This document shows positions 14,625 to 24,354 of a stretch of DNA of 64,000 nucleotides, one piece after another. Where the stretch lies: the NCBI GenBank assembly GCA_029977865.1, contig JAPOKA010000006.1:1-64000 (forward strand), written 5' to 3'. Each line of letters begins with the position of its first letter. Position 1 is the stretch's first letter. This DNA is from a bacterium. Lineage in GTDB: Bacteria; Planctomycetota; Phycisphaerae; Phycisphaerales; SM1A02. The notes under the pieces are model-generated. The model was not told the origin of the DNA. It was given only the letters and a program-made list of their open reading frames with translations, and searched no databases. A program made the position numbers and the translations under genes.

Positions 14625-16876
14625 GCCGAGTTTCCGCGAGCGGGCTGGCCGCGTGCGGGGTCGCCGGACTCCTTGCGGCGGCGGTGGCGAGGTCGGTGAC
14701 GAGCCTGGCTGCGTGGCGCTGGTTCGATGTCGATCCGCTGCTGCAGCCGGGAGCCTTCGAGGGACTCGGACCCGCGGCGAGCATGGCTCTCGACGCGATG
14801 CTCCTCGCCTCGGCGGCGCTGGTGCTCGTCGCGGCATGGTGTCGAGCGCGGCGGTTGGACGTGGTCTCGCTGCTGCTGATCCTCGCGCCGGTGCCGGTGC
14901 TCATCTGGCACGGCGCCGACGATCTCGAGCAGGCCTGGCGCGGCAGTTCGCTGGCGGCGGGGTGGCTCGCGCTGGTGGCGGCGGCGCACTTGCGCGAGTT
15001 CCCCAGGCATCGCGTGGTGCTTGCGGCGGGGCTGCTCGCGGCAGCAGCGCCGTGGGTCGCCCGCGGGGCCGAGCAGTGGTTCATCGATCACCCCGCGACG
15101 GTGGCGCACTTCCAACAGCATCGCGGGGAGGTGCTCGCTTCGCTGGGATTCCCCGAGGACAGCGTGGCGGCGCGGGGATTCGAGCGGCGACTGATGCGGC
15201 GGGCGGCGACGGGGTGGTTCGGCATGGCCAACGTGTGGTCGGCGCTGCTGGCGGCCGCGGCGGTCGCGTGGAGCGGCATCCTGATCGCCACGCGAACCCG
15301 AGCGATCGCCGGCGGCACGCGGCTGCTGGCCGCGGCGGCGGCGGTCGCGGCGATCGTCGGCGTCATCGCCAACGGCTCCAAGGGTGCGATCGTGGCCCTG
15401 CTTGCCGGCGGCGTGTTCGTCGTGGTCGGGCTGCGGTCGCGCCGGAGCGAAGGTGGAGGGAACGCCGAAGCCGCGGCGAGCCGCGTCTCTTCTTGGATGG
15501 TTGCGCCCTCGCGGCTGGCGCTGGCGGCGATTCCCCTGGGAATCCTCGCGATCGTGGCGAGAGGCCTCCTGCCCGAAGGACTGCTTGGCGAGATCAGCCT
15601 GCTCTTCCGCTGGCACTACCTCGAAGCCGCGGTGGCCACCTTGTCGAACCATCCCCTCGGGGTGGGGCCCGCGGGCTTCCAGGATGCCTTCGTCCAACTG
15701 AAGAGCGTCCGCAATCCCGAAGAGGTGCAGAGCGCCCACGGCCTGTTCGCCGATGCGGCGATCGCGGTGGGATGGCTTGCGGTTCCGTGGATGGTGGCGC
15801 TGGTGCGGCTGTTGTGGCGACGGGAGAGCGACGAGGTTCCGGGCGAACTTGATCGGCCACGTGACTTCGCGATCGTCGTCGCCGCGACCGCGGTCGCGGT
15901 GGTGACGATGGCGGCGGGTGCGCCGATGGCCCTCGGTGTCGAGGAGATGCCGCGCTGGATCGCGGTGTTCGTCTCGGTGCCGCTGGCGATCGCCGGGATC
16001 TCCATGCTGCGAGCCGTCTCGACGAGCGTTCTCGACTGGGTGCTCGCGGCGGCAGCGTTCACGCTGCTTCTGCAGGGGCAGATCGAGATGACGTTCTTCA
16101 ATCAAGGCTCGATCGCGTGGGCGATGCTGCTGTTGGGGCTCGCGGGGAGCGCGGGAGTTCGCCCCGCGATCACCGGATCGGGCGGCGTTGCCGGGCCTCG
16201 GTGCCGAGGCGGGTGGGTGCTGGCGCTGGTGCCGATGGCCCTCGCAGCGGCGGTGCTTGCGGTTCCAACGCGGGCGGCGTGGCGGAACGAGCTTGGACTC
16301 GCGGAGGCGGCGGCGCCGCTCGAGTCGCTCGCGAGGCTCGCCGCGTCCGATCCCACCACCCCACCCACGCGTGACGCGGTCTTGGCGGCGCGGAGACTGA
16401 CCGCCGATCGGCTCGAGGCGTTGATGGCGACGGGGGGGCCTGCCGCGGCGCGGGTCGGGGAGATGGCATTCGAGGCGCGCCTCAATCAGGCGGTGGGCGA
16501 GTCGGATCCGGCTGCGATGGGCGCGACGTTCGCGGCGGCACTGGCTCGCGCCGAAGCGAATCTCGAGGACTTCGGCGACTCTCCGCGGAGACTGGCCGAC
16601 CGCGTGCGGGCGCTGCGGGCGTGGCGAAAGGCCCAACAGACCGCGGTCGGAGCAACCAAGTTCGCCGAGGCGATTCGGGCCGCGTTGGTGGCGCAGCCGT
16701 ACGCGGTCTCGCTGTGGATCGATCTCGGTGACGCCTGCGCCGAGGCGGGCGACGCAGACGCCGCTCGGGCCGCATGGCGTCGCGGGCTTGAACTGGACGC
16801 CGAGTTGGCGCTCGATCCGCTCGCACAACTTCCCGAGCCGGAGCGTCGTGCCATCGAGGCGAAGGTTGCGCCCTAA
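14621..16876 (+). CDS. O-antigen ligase/polymerase-like membrane protein (Wzy_C family)
   Basis: A 751-residue protein with about ten to twelve hydrophobic helices in residues 1-530, then a soluble helical C-terminus that looks TPR-like (WIDLGDACAEAGDADAARAAWRRGLEL). The central periplasmic loop holds the O-antigen ligase pattern HPLGVGPAGFQDAF...SAHGLFADAAIAVGWLAVP, and NGSKGAIVALLAGGVF precedes it. Family members join or polymerise lipid-linked glycans. The start overlaps the WecA-like stop as ATGA, so translation is coupled. It could act as ligase or as polymerase; sequence alone does not decide. Confidence 0.72.
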   Translation: MSRVSASGLAACGVAGLLAAAVARSVTSLAAWRWFDVDPLLQPGAFEGLGPAASMALDAMLLASAALVLVAAWCRARRLDVVSLLLILAPVPVLIWHGADDLEQAWRGSSLAAGWLALVAAAHLREFPRHRVVLAAGLLAAAAPWVARGAEQWFIDHPATVAHFQQHRGEVLASLGFPEDSVAARGFERRLMRRAATGWFGMANVWSALLAAAAVAWSGILIATRTRAIAGGTRLLAAAAAVAAIVGVIANGSKGAIVALLAGGVFVVVGLRSRRSEGGGNAEAAASRVSSWMVAPSRLALAAIPLGILAIVARGLLPEGLLGEISLLFRWHYLEAAVATLSNHPLGVGPAGFQDAFVQLKSVRNPEEVQSAHGLFADAAIAVGWLAVPWMVALVRLLWRRESDEVPGELDRPRDFAIVVAATAVAVVTMAAGAPMALGVEEMPRWIAVFVSVPLAIAGISMLRAVSTSVLDWVLAAAAFTLLLQGQIEMTFFNQGSIAWAMLLLGLAGSAGVRPAITGSGGVAGPRCRGGWVLALVPMALAAAVLAVPTRAAWRNELGLAEAAAPLESLARLAASDPTTPPTRDAVLAARRLTADRLEALMATGGPAAARVGEMAFEARLNQAVGESDPAAMGATFAAALARAEANLEDFGDSPRRLADRVRALRAWRKAQQTAVGATKFAEAIRAALVAQPYAVSLWIDLGDACAEAGDADAARAAWRRGLELDAELALDPLAQLPEPERRAIEAKVAP

Positions 16877-16903
16877 CGAAGGCGGTGCGTCTTGCTCGAC
16901 GGC

Positions 16904-17254
16904 TCAGGCTCGCGACGAGCGAGACGGCAGTTCGATCACCGCCTCGCCGATGCTGCGTCGATAGCGAACGCCGCGCTCGGGTGGAAAGAGGGCGAGACCC
17001 TCCGCCCGCAGCCGCGGGGCGTGCTCGCGGACGTAGCGGTCGAGGCTCGCGCGGTCGGCGAACCGGTATCGAACCTCGCGCTCGATCGCGTGGCCGTCCT
17101 CGTGGTCGATCGCCACCACTTCGGCGTCGATCGCCCCGGCTTCGATCACATCCGCGAGATGCCCCGCCCGCAGCCACGCGGTCCACTCCTCTGCGACCGC
17201 GGCCTCGTCGAACTCGGCGACCACGGTGTAGCGAATGGAGTCGGCAATCGTCAC
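16904..17254 (-). CDS. DUF4286 family protein
   Basis: A 116-residue protein matching DUF4286 from YTVVAEFDEAAVAEEWTAWL through HLADVIEAGAIDAEVV to FADRASLDRYVREHAPRLRAEGLALFPPERGVRYRR. The fold is a dimeric alpha/beta barrel type; no activity is established for the family. The GTG start overlaps the dsbD stop as GTGA, so the two are translationally coupled, though no link in function is evident. Confidence 0.8.
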   Translation of the reverse strand: MTIADSIRYTVVAEFDEAAVAEEWTAWLRAGHLADVIEAGAIDAEVVAIDHEDGHAIEREVRYRFADRASLDRYVREHAPRLRAEGLALFPPERGVRYRRSIGEAVIELPSRSSRA

Positions 17255-19191
17255 GGGATTGAAACCTCGGTGCCGCCTCGCGCTTCGGCGATCGCGTCGA
17301 GGACCTGCGGCGGCGTGTAGGCGTCGCTCTTGAAGACTTCGCGGCCGTCCGGTGCCAGCACCACCAGCAGCGGAATGGTGAGTCGGCCGGCTTCGCGCAG
17401 CAGGGTGTTGCCGGCTTCGTTGTTGCCGGTGAGGTCGACCTTCATCGCGACCACGCCGTCTGCGTTGAGGGCGTCGGCCACCCGCGCCGTCGAGAGCACC
17501 GTGGCTTCGAGGGTCTTGCAGTTGAGGCACCACTCGGCGGTGAAGTCGAGGACGACCACGTCGCCCTGCTCCTGCGCCTCGGCGAGGAGTTCCGGCGTGT
17601 AGTAGGTCCAGTCGATCGGTCCCTTGTCGGTCATTCGCACCGCGACGCCGAGCGAGGCGAGCAGCATCAGAAGGCCGAGGCCGCCGAAGACGATCCGCGG
17701 TCCGGTTCGCCCGGTGATGCGGAAGGTCCGCACCAGCAGCAGCCCTCCGGCGGCGGCGGCGACGAGTCCGACCACCCACCAGTAGAGGCGGGAGGGCGGC
17801 GCGGGAGGATCGACCATGAGTCCGCTGAGCCCGGCGCCGGCGAAGTAGGCGGCCGCCGCGAGCAGCAGAAGGCCCATCACCTGCTTGATGAGATCGCTCG
17901 CGGGTCCGCTGCGGGGCATGTTCTTGACGAGCGCCGGGAAGGCCGCGAGCACGAGGTAGGGGAAGGCCATGCCCACGCCGACGGCGCCGAAGACCAGAAG
18001 CACCGTGACGATGGTGCCGGTCACCGCCCACACCACCGCCGAGCCCATGAACGGTGCGGTGCACGGCGTCGAGAGCACCGCGGTCATCACGCCGAAGCCG
18101 AACGAGCCGATCAGGGTGTCGTGCCGCGGCTCGATCAGGTAGAGCGCCTGCGGCAGCCGCACCGAGAAGAGTCCCATCATGCCGATCGCAAGCACCGCGA
18201 TCACCACGCCGACGGTGATGGTGAAGACCGGAGACTGGAAGAGCTGATTGGTGGCGGTGAATCCGCTGATCGAGGCGACCGCGACTCCCAGGCCGAGCCA
18301 GAAGGCGATGACCCCGAGGCTCATCGCGACGCCGAGCAGCAGGCAGCGGCCGCGATTTCCCGCAGCCTGCGAGAGGGCCATGATCTTGAGCGGGATCACC
18401 GGCAACACGCAGGGCGTGAAGTTGAGAAGCAGCCCGCCGACCGCCGCGAGCAGCAGCAGCAGCAGGAACCCTGCCCCGCGGATGTCGACGGAGAGCGAGA
18501 GTCCGAAGGCGTCGAACTCGACCACTTCCGGCGCCGCCTCGCCGCCGCGAATCCGTCCGAAGACGGAGGGATCGAAGCCCGTGAAGATCGCGGCGGTGTC
18601 GCTGCCGGCATCGGCGGGGCCGTCGCCGATCTCGACGGTGGCGGTGATGGTGGTGGTGGCGGGGGCGAGGCAGCTCTGGTCGTTGCAGGCCTGGAAGGAG
18701 AGCTCGAAGGAGAGTTCGCGACTGCCGGGAGCGGCATCGACGGCGACGGTCACTGGCAGATAGACGACCGCCTTGCCTTCGAAGACCGCGTAGGCCTGCA
18801 TGCCGTCACCGAGGTCGGCGGTGATGAGGTGCGGCTCCGGCCATTCCATGAACCCGGCGTGCGGCTCGAGGCCGGCGGGCAGGGTCGGGACCACCTCGGT
18901 GCGGATCGCCCCCTCGAACTCGACCGCCTCCTCAAGCAGGTTGCCGTCGTTGGTCCAGAGGTGCCAGCCGGGCTCGATCGAGAACTCGATCGCCACCGGC
19001 AGGTCGCCGCCAGGCCGCACCGCAGCCGCCGCGGGCACCGCTCGAACCGAGACCACATCGCGGGAGTCGCCGAAGTTCGACTCCGGTTCGGCCGCCCGAT
19101 TGAAGGGATTGCCGAAGCCGGGAATCTGAGCGGCGGCGGGAAGGGCCAGGAGCAGGGAGCAGGCGGCGGCGAGGATTCGCATCGAGGGCAT
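17251..19191 (-). CDS. dsbD: Thiol:disulfide interchange protein DsbD
   Basis: A 646-residue protein with the full DsbD order. It has a signal peptide (residues 1-21). A periplasmic N-terminal domain carries its cysteines in FQACNDQSCLAP. Eight membrane helices follow, with the two redox cysteines in NFTPCVLPVIPLK and LSTPCTAPFMGSAV. A C-terminal thioredoxin domain has Cys555-Leu-Asn-Cys558. DsbD passes electrons from cytoplasmic thioredoxin across the membrane to periplasmic partners such as DsbC or cytochrome maturation proteins. Start is ATG 19191; ATG 19182, three codons in, is also possible. TAGTCT on the minus strand at about 19226-19231 may be its -10. Confidence 0.93.
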   Translation of the reverse strand: MPSMRILAAACSLLLALPAAAQIPGFGNPFNRAAEPESNFGDSRDVVSVRAVPAAAAVRPGGDLPVAIEFSIEPGWHLWTNDGNLLEEAVEFEGAIRTEVVPTLPAGLEPHAGFMEWPEPHLITADLGDGMQAYAVFEGKAVVYLPVTVAVDAAPGSRELSFELSFQACNDQSCLAPATTTITATVEIGDGPADAGSDTAAIFTGFDPSVFGRIRGGEAAPEVVEFDAFGLSLSVDIRGAGFLLLLLLAAVGGLLLNFTPCVLPVIPLKIMALSQAAGNRGRCLLLGVAMSLGVIAFWLGLGVAVASISGFTATNQLFQSPVFTITVGVVIAVLAIGMMGLFSVRLPQALYLIEPRHDTLIGSFGFGVMTAVLSTPCTAPFMGSAVVWAVTGTIVTVLLVFGAVGVGMAFPYLVLAAFPALVKNMPRSGPASDLIKQVMGLLLLAAAAYFAGAGLSGLMVDPPAPPSRLYWWVVGLVAAAAGGLLLVRTFRITGRTGPRIVFGGLGLLMLLASLGVAVRMTDKGPIDWTYYTPELLAEAQEQGDVVVLDFTAEWCLNCKTLEATVLSTARVADALNADGVVAMKVDLTGNNEAGNTLLREAGRLTIPLLVVLAPDGREVFKSDAYTPPQVLDAIAEARGGTEVSIP

Positions 19192-19301
19192 TCCGGGGCC
19201 GGGGAGTGCGGCGAAGGAGGGGCAGACTACGCGCTTGGCCGTCCCGATGGTTGGATGGCCGTCTGCGGGCCGGGCCGGCGCGGGCGGCGGCGGCTTCTTC
19301 G

Positions 19302-19331
19302 TTGACCATTCCGGGTGGGCATCGGTACACT
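19302..19331 (+). promoter_or_regulatory. Housekeeping promoter for the nusA operon
   Basis: TTGACC (five of six -35 matches) lies 18 nt before TACACT (four of six -10 matches). Transcription would start near 19338, giving a leader of about 397 nt before the nusA ATG. Confidence 0.7.
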
Positions 19332-19496
19332 CCGCGACCCGTCGGCGCCGTTGCCGACGGTCTGTCGTCACTGTTCCTCCGCGAGCCGCCTCCGGTTGCA
19401 CGCCATGCAGATCACAACGACCAGCATGACTCTGCGACCGGTGTTCGGGTTCGGGTCCTGGGCATGAGGCCCCGGAGCGGCCATCGCGGATCCGCC

Positions 19497-19516
19497 GCAG
19501 CGGGAATTCCCGCTGC
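19497..19516. repeat. Perfect 20-nt palindrome in the nusA leader
   Basis: GCAGCGGGAA (19497-19506) is followed directly by its exact complement TTCCCGCTGC (19507-19516). In RNA it would fold as an 8-bp stem with an AAUU loop; in DNA it could be a dimer-binding site. Confidence 0.7.
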
Positions 19517-19613
19517 CGGAAGGTGCATGGAGGCCGCGATGGCTTGACCCGCTCGGCGAGGTCAAGGCCGATTCGGACGTCCCCCCGCGGGGGCCGACCG
19601 AACCGGAGACGAC

Positions 19614-19656
19614 GGGCCACGGGCGTTCTCGGGACGCCGGTGGCCCGCGGGTTTTT
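19614..19656 (+). terminator. Intrinsic terminator inside the nusA leader
   Basis: GGGCCAC and GGCGT (19614-19626) pair with ACGCC and GTGGCCC (19634-19646) around a TCTCGGG loop. This gives a 12-bp stem with one G/G mismatch. GCGGG and five T follow (19652-19656). The hairpin sits 78 nt before the nusA start, so it would stop most transcripts unless read through. Confidence 0.7.
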
Positions 19657-19734
19657 CAGGTGCTCCCGACCGCGTGCCCGTCCCCGCTTCTCCCCTCGAC
19701 ATCCAGACATCCCGACAACCCAGCGACCCCACCC

Positions 19735-21084
19735 ATGAACTCCGAGACGCTTCGCATCCTCGATTCCATCGCCCGTGACCGCAACATCGATCGCGATCTG
19801 CTGATTCGCGATCTCGAGCAGGCGATGGTGAGCGCCGCCCGCAAGCACTTCAACAGCCTCGACGCCGAGGAGTTCGGCTGCGAGATCGACCGGCTCTCCG
19901 GCGCCATCACCATCTGGCGCAATCGCCTCGACGGTGTTCGCGAGGACATCCCGCTCGAGGCGCTCGGCCGCATTCCCGCCCAGACCGCCAAGCAGGTGAT
20001 GATCCAGAAGTTCCGCGAGGACGAGCGGAACAGCCTGCTCGAGGAGTTCTCCAAGCGGCAGGGCGAACTGGTCACCGGCACCGCCGCCCGCTACGAGGGC
20101 GGAGCGCTGGTGGTGCAGATCGATCGCGCCGAGGGCTTCATGCCGCGTTCGGAGCAGATCCCCGGCGAGCAGTTCTATCCCGGCGACCGGGTCCGTTGCC
20201 TGATCCTCGACGTCCGCGACGCCGGCCATCAGGTCAAGATCGTGCTGAGCCGCGGGCACCCCGACTTCATCCGTCGCCTCTTCGAGACCGAGGTTCCCGA
20301 GGTCTCCGAGCGCATCATCGAACTGAAGGCGATGTCCCGCGAGCCGGGCTTCCGCACCAAGGTGGCGGTGAGCTCGATCGACTCGAAGGTCGACGCGGTC
20401 GGCGCCTGCGTGGGCGTGCGGGGCAGCCGCATCCGCAACATCGTCGACGAGCTCGGCGGCGAGAAGATCGACATCGTTCGCTGGAACGAGTCGAGCCAGA
20501 TCCTCATCGCCAACGCGCTCAAGCCCGCCGAGGTCGAGGAGGTCAGCCTCTGCTTCGAGCTCGGTCGCGCCACCATCATCGTCCGCGACGACCAGCTGTC
20601 GCTCGCGATCGGCCGTCGCGGGCAGAACGTGCGTCTCGCGGCGCGGCTCACCGGATGGGACATCGACATCCTCACCCCGGTCGAGTTCGCCAAGGGGCTC
20701 GAGATCCTCGAGCAGACCGTGCGTCCGATCGAAGGCGTGGCGGAGGACATGCTCGACAAGATGGGGGCGTTGGGCATGATCAGCGTCTTCGACATCGAGG
20801 AGCTCGGCGAAGACGTGCTGCGGGAGGAGCTCGGCATGTCCGAGGAGACCGCCCGCAACGTCGTCGAGATCTGCTCGGAGAAGGCCCGCGTGGTCGCCGA
20901 GCAGCAGGCTCGCGAGAAGGAAGAGGCCGAGGCTCGTCGACTCGAGGAGGAGGCCGCCGCAAGCGCCCTGCTCGGCGATGGCGGCGAGGGCGAGTCGATG
21001 CCCGACGAGGCCGCGGAGGCCGCGGCCGACTCGATTCTCGGCGGCGGCTCGGGGGAAGGCGACGCGGAGCGCCGCGAAGGCTGA
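19735..21084 (+). CDS. nusA: Transcription termination/antitermination factor NusA
   Basis: A 449-residue RNA polymerase-binding factor. It has the N-terminal domain (residues 1-125), an S1 domain (GELVTGTAARYEGGALVVQI), KH1 and KH2 (VGACVGVRGSRIRNIVDELGGEKIDIVRW and LAIGRRGQNVRLAARLTGWDIDI, each in two blocks), and a helix-hairpin-helix region near 340-395. An acidic/Gly-rich tail replaces the AR repeats of E. coli. It begins the classic nusA-infB-rbfA order, but rimP is absent upstream. A 400-nt leader with an intrinsic terminator precedes it, which fits autoregulation. Confidence 0.96.
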   Translation: MNSETLRILDSIARDRNIDRDLLIRDLEQAMVSAARKHFNSLDAEEFGCEIDRLSGAITIWRNRLDGVREDIPLEALGRIPAQTAKQVMIQKFREDERNSLLEEFSKRQGELVTGTAARYEGGALVVQIDRAEGFMPRSEQIPGEQFYPGDRVRCLILDVRDAGHQVKIVLSRGHPDFIRRLFETEVPEVSERIIELKAMSREPGFRTKVAVSSIDSKVDAVGACVGVRGSRIRNIVDELGGEKIDIVRWNESSQILIANALKPAEVEEVSLCFELGRATIIVRDDQLSLAIGRRGQNVRLAARLTGWDIDILTPVEFAKGLEILEQTVRPIEGVAEDMLDKMGALGMISVFDIEELGEDVLREELGMSEETARNVVEICSEKARVVAEQQAREKEEAEARRLEEEAAASALLGDGGEGESMPDEAAEAAADSILGGGSGEGDAERREG

Positions 21085-21123
21085 TCGATCGGAGGACCCG
21101 CGCTCGCGGGGCAGGAGTCACCC

Positions 21124-23874
21124 TTGTCCAAGAAGGCCCAGCTTCGAATCCACCAGCTCGCCAAGGAGCTCGGTGTCAACTCCAAGGACATCGTGGCCAA
21201 GTGCCAGGCGGAGGAGATCCCCGACATCACCAACCACATGTCGCCGGTCTCGGTCGGCCTGGCGCAGACGATCCGCGAGTGGTTCGGTGCGGCCGAAGGC
21301 GGCGTCGCCACCGCGGTCGAGACCGCCGAGCCGGTCGACCTCGAAGCGCTCGCGCCGCCGCCCAAGGCGCCGCGCAAGCGTGCGGCGAGAAAGAAGGTCG
21401 ACACCGACGAGTCGGTGGACGACGCGCCGGCCGAGTCGTCGACGCCGGTGGCCGAGAAGCCGGCGGCTCCGGTCGCCGAGGTGACCGCTTCGCCCGAGGC
21501 GGCGGAACCGGCCGAGAAGTCGCCGGCGAAGCCTGCGCCTGCCAAGGCAGCCAAGCCCAAGGCATCCGAGACTGACGAGCCCTCCGAGATTCCCGACGCC
21601 GGGCCGCAGGAGCCGCCCCCGCCGCCGCCCACCATGAACGTGCCCAAGCGGCCCAAGATCGTGGGACCGGTGGGGCCGCAGGTGCAGCCCAAGCGGGTCG
21701 AGTTGAGCGGACCGCGGGTCATCCGGATCGAAGAGCCCGAGTCGCTGCCGGCGCCACGCCCGCGGCGAGGTCCGGTGGGGCCGGGTGTCGCAGGGGGTGC
21801 AGGAGCAGGCGCCGGACCGGGCGCAGCCGCTCGTGGCGGACGAGGTGGCGAGGGTGATCGAGACAAGTCCGGCAAGACCAGGACTCCGCGACGCCGCGAT
21901 GCCACCGGTCGCTCGGGACGCGCCTCCGAGGAGGAGGGCGGTCGCTTCGAGCCGTGGCGGGAGCAGGACCTCGCCGAACGCGAGCGCAGACTGCAGGGTG
22001 CCGGCGGGTTCTTCCGCAAGCACCGCCGCGACGCCAAGACCCGCACCGACCAGCCTTCGGGCGGCGGTGGCCGCGCTCAGACCGCCAGGGAGATCGGCGG
22101 CGTGGTGGTGGTCAACGAGCCGATCACGGTGCGCGAGCTCTCCGAGGCCACCGGCGTCAAGCAGGCCGACATCCTCAAGAAGTTCTTCCTGATGGGCGTG
22201 CCGATCACCGTCAACACTTCGCTCGATCCCGAGCAGGCGACGGTGGTGATGCTCGAGTTCGGCATCGAGCTGCAGGTCAACGCGAGCCGATCCGCCGCCG
22301 AAGTGATCGAGCAGCGCTTCGCAGACCGCGAGCCCGTCGACGTGCAGGCGCGTGCTCCGGTGGTGACGATCCTCGGCCACGTCGACCACGGCAAGACCTC
22401 GCTGCTCGACCGCATCCGCAACACCAACGTCGCTTCGGGCGAGGCTGGCGGCATCACCCAGGCCACCAGCGCCTTCCAGGTTCCGGTCAAGGCCGGCAAT
22501 CGCGACCGCATGGTGACCTTCATCGACACCCCCGGCCACGAGGCCTTCACGGCCATGCGGGCCCGCGGTGCCAAGGTCACCGACATCGCGGTGCTGGTGG
22601 TGGCCGCCGACGACGGCGTGATGCCCCAGACCGTCGAGAGCATCAACCACGCCAAGGCCGCGGGGGTCCCGATCGTGGTGGCGCTCAACAAGATCGACAA
22701 GCCCGAGGCCACCGACGGCAACATCCAGCGGATCCTCGGTCAGCTCGCCGAGCACGAACTCAATCCGGTGGAGTGGGGCGGCCAGACCGAGGTGATTCGC
22801 ACCAGTGCCGTCAAGGGCACCGGCGTCCAGGACCTCCTCGACATGCTCGACTATCAGGCCGAGCTGCGCGACCTCAAGGCGGATCTCGGCGGCCGCGCCG
22901 TCGGCACCGTGCTCGAGGCGCAGATGGAGGAGGGCCGCGGGCCGGTCGCACGCATCCTCGTTCAGGAAGGCACGCTCAAGAAGGGCGACTTCGTCGTGGT
23001 GGGCCGCGGATTCGGTCGCGTGCGCGACCTCGTCGACGCCCACGGCAAGCGGGTGGCCGAGGCGGGCCCCTCGACACCGGTGGCGATCAGCGGCATCGAC
23101 CAGCTTCCCGATGCAGGTGACCGCCTCTACTGCGTGGACAGCCTTCGCGACGCGGAGGATGCCGCCGAGGAGCGGCGCCGGCTCGATCGCGAGCGCGAGC
23201 TCGCGGTGCCGCGGGTCACCCTCGACAACATCTTCCAGAAGATGCAGGAGGCCCAACGGACCGAACTGCCGCTGGTGGTCAAGGCGGACGTGCAGGGTTC
23301 GGTGGAGACGCTGCGGGTGGTGCTTGCGAAGCTCGGCAGCGAAGAGGTCACCGTCTCGGTCAAGCACATCGCCGTCGGCGGCATCAACGAGAGCGATGTC
23401 GCTCTCGCCGAGGCCACCGGGGCGATCATCCTCGGCTTCAACGTGACCAGTTCCTCGCGGGCCCGGCAGCTCGCCGAGGCCAAGGGCATCGACATCCGCC
23501 TGTACGAGGTGATCTATCAGCTCACCGACGACGTCTCCAAGGCCGCCAAGGGTCTGCTCGCGCCGGAGATCAAGCTCGAGGTGCTCGGCCACGCCGAGGT
23601 TCGAGCGGTCTTCAAGATCTCCAAGGTGGGCATGGTCGCGGGGTGCTACGTCACCGACGGCACCATCGAGCGGAACGCCCAGATCCGCGTCACCCGCGAC
23701 GGCATCGTCGTGGAGAAGGATCGACGCCTCGAGCAGCTCAAGCGCTTCAAGGACGACGCCAAGGAGGTCCGCTCCGGCCAGGAGTGCGGCATGAAGATCG
23801 TCGGCTACGACGACATTCGCGCCGGCGATGTGCTCGAGTGCTACAAGAGCGTGGAGGTGGCCCGCTCGGGCTGA
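21124..23874 (+). CDS. infB: Translation initiation factor IF-2
   Basis: A 916-residue GTPase that places fMet-tRNA on the 30S subunit. It has an N-terminal IF2_N helix domain ([19 protein letters not shown]), then about 270 residues of Ala/Pro/Lys-rich linker and a second IF2_N-like segment ([22 protein letters not shown]). The G domain follows ([20 protein letters not shown]), then domains II-IV. The usual GGITQHIGAY switch segment reads [10 protein letters not shown]. The TTG start at 21124 is supported by GGAG about 8 nt upstream and by the start of the IF2_N domain. It lies 39 nt after nusA, 6 nt before rbfA. Confidence 0.96.
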   Translation: MSKKAQLRIHQLAKELGVNSKDIVAKCQAEEIPDITNHMSPVSVGLAQTIREWFGAAEGGVATAVETAEPVDLEALAPPPKAPRKRAARKKVDTDESVDDAPAESSTPVAEKPAAPVAEVTASPEAAEPAEKSPAKPAPAKAAKPKASETDEPSEIPDAGPQEPPPPPPTMNVPKRPKIVGPVGPQVQPKRVELSGPRVIRIEEPESLPAPRPRRGPVGPGVAGGAGAGAGPGAAARGGRGGEGDRDKSGKTRTPRRRDATGRSGRASEEEGGRFEPWREQDLAERERRLQGAGGFFRKHRRDAKTRTDQPSGGGGRAQTAREIGGVVVVNEPITVRELSEATGVKQADILKKFFLMGVPITVNTSLDPEQATVVMLEFGIELQVNASRSAAEVIEQRFADREPVDVQARAPVVTILGHVDHGKTSLLDRIRNTNVASGEAGGITQATSAFQVPVKAGNRDRMVTFIDTPGHEAFTAMRARGAKVTDIAVLVVAADDGVMPQTVESINHAKAAGVPIVVALNKIDKPEATDGNIQRILGQLAEHELNPVEWGGQTEVIRTSAVKGTGVQDLLDMLDYQAELRDLKADLGGRAVGTVLEAQMEEGRGPVARILVQEGTLKKGDFVVVGRGFGRVRDLVDAHGKRVAEAGPSTPVAISGIDQLPDAGDRLYCVDSLRDAEDAAEERRRLDRERELAVPRVTLDNIFQKMQEAQRTELPLVVKADVQGSVETLRVVLAKLGSEEVTVSVKHIAVGGINESDVALAEATGAIILGFNVTSSSRARQLAEAKGIDIRLYEVIYQLTDDVSKAAKGLLAPEIKLEVLGHAEVRAVFKISKVGMVAGCYVTDGTIERNAQIRVTRDGIVVEKDRRLEQLKRFKDDAKEVRSGQECGMKIVGYDDIRAGDVLECYKSVEVARSG

Positions 23875-23880
23875 CGCGAC

Positions 23881-24354
23881 ATGGATCGCTCCGGACCTCG
23901 GGACGGGGCGGACCGCCCCGCGTCGTTTTCGCTCCCCGCGCCGCGCCGCGGCGGGCCTTCGCGCCCGTTGCAGGTGGGTTCGCTGCTCATGCGGACCCTG
24001 CAGGAGCTGCTCGCGCGGGGGCTCAACGATCCTCGCTACCGCGGGCTCGTCTCGATCCTCGAGGTGCGGGTCTCGCCCGACCTCGCCGACGCGACCGTCT
24101 TCGTCTCGGTGCTGCCCGACGAGCAGGGCCCGTTGACCCTCGCCGCCCTCGAACACGCCGCGGGTCACCTCGCCTCGAAGCTCCGATCCGCGACGGCGCT
24201 GCGGCGGGTGCCGCGGTTGCAGTTCCGACTCGACGATCGCCTGAAGCGGGCCGCGGCGCTCGAAGACGCGATCCGCGCCGGCCTCGCTCCGGCCGCTTCC
24301 GAAGACTCCGTTCCCGAACCTGAATCCGACCTCGCCGGAGAAGACACGCCGTGA
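23881..24354 (+). CDS. rbfA: Ribosome-binding factor A
   Basis: A 157-residue protein with the RbfA KH-like fold: RPLQVGSLLMRTLQELLARGLNDPR, GLVSILEVRVSPDLADATVFVSVLPDE and LRSATALRRVPRLQFRLDDRLKRA (long motifs, here in parts). RbfA helps mature the 30S subunit at the 5' end of 16S rRNA. The N-terminus has about 30 extra residues, Arg/Pro/Gly-rich; the C-terminus has an acidic tail. It begins 6 nt after infB and its stop overlaps the next gene as GTGA. Confidence 0.92.
   Translation: MDRSGPRDGADRPASFSLPAPRRGGPSRPLQVGSLLMRTLQELLARGLNDPRYRGLVSILEVRVSPDLADATVFVSVLPDEQGPLTLAALEHAAGHLASKLRSATALRRVPRLQFRLDDRLKRAAALEDAIRAGLAPAASEDSVPEPESDLAGEDTP

Larger units (their letters stand above)
19192..19734 (+). 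promoter_or_regulatory. Long structured leader region upstream of nusA
   Basis: A 543-nt gap with no convincing long gene. It contains a plus-strand promoter (TTGACC 19302-19307, 18 nt, TACACT 19326-19331) and about 400 nt of leader with at least four stacked hairpins. These are 19497-19516, 19541-19569, one centred on CCCCCGCGGGGG at 19582-19593, and a terminator hairpin at 19614-19646. A tiny frame at 19527-19547 (Met-Glu-Ala-Ala-Met-Ala, preceded by GGAAGG) could be a leader peptide. This looks like an attenuation leader or a small RNA gene. Confidence 0.6.

Noticed and set aside
19368-19565. 65-codon minus-strand frame in the nusA leader
   Set aside because: It has no ribosome binding site or recognisable product, and it crosses the palindrome and hairpins of the leader.
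21118-24168. 1016-codon open frame opposite infB
   Set aside because: Antisense shadow of infB; no recognisable domain.
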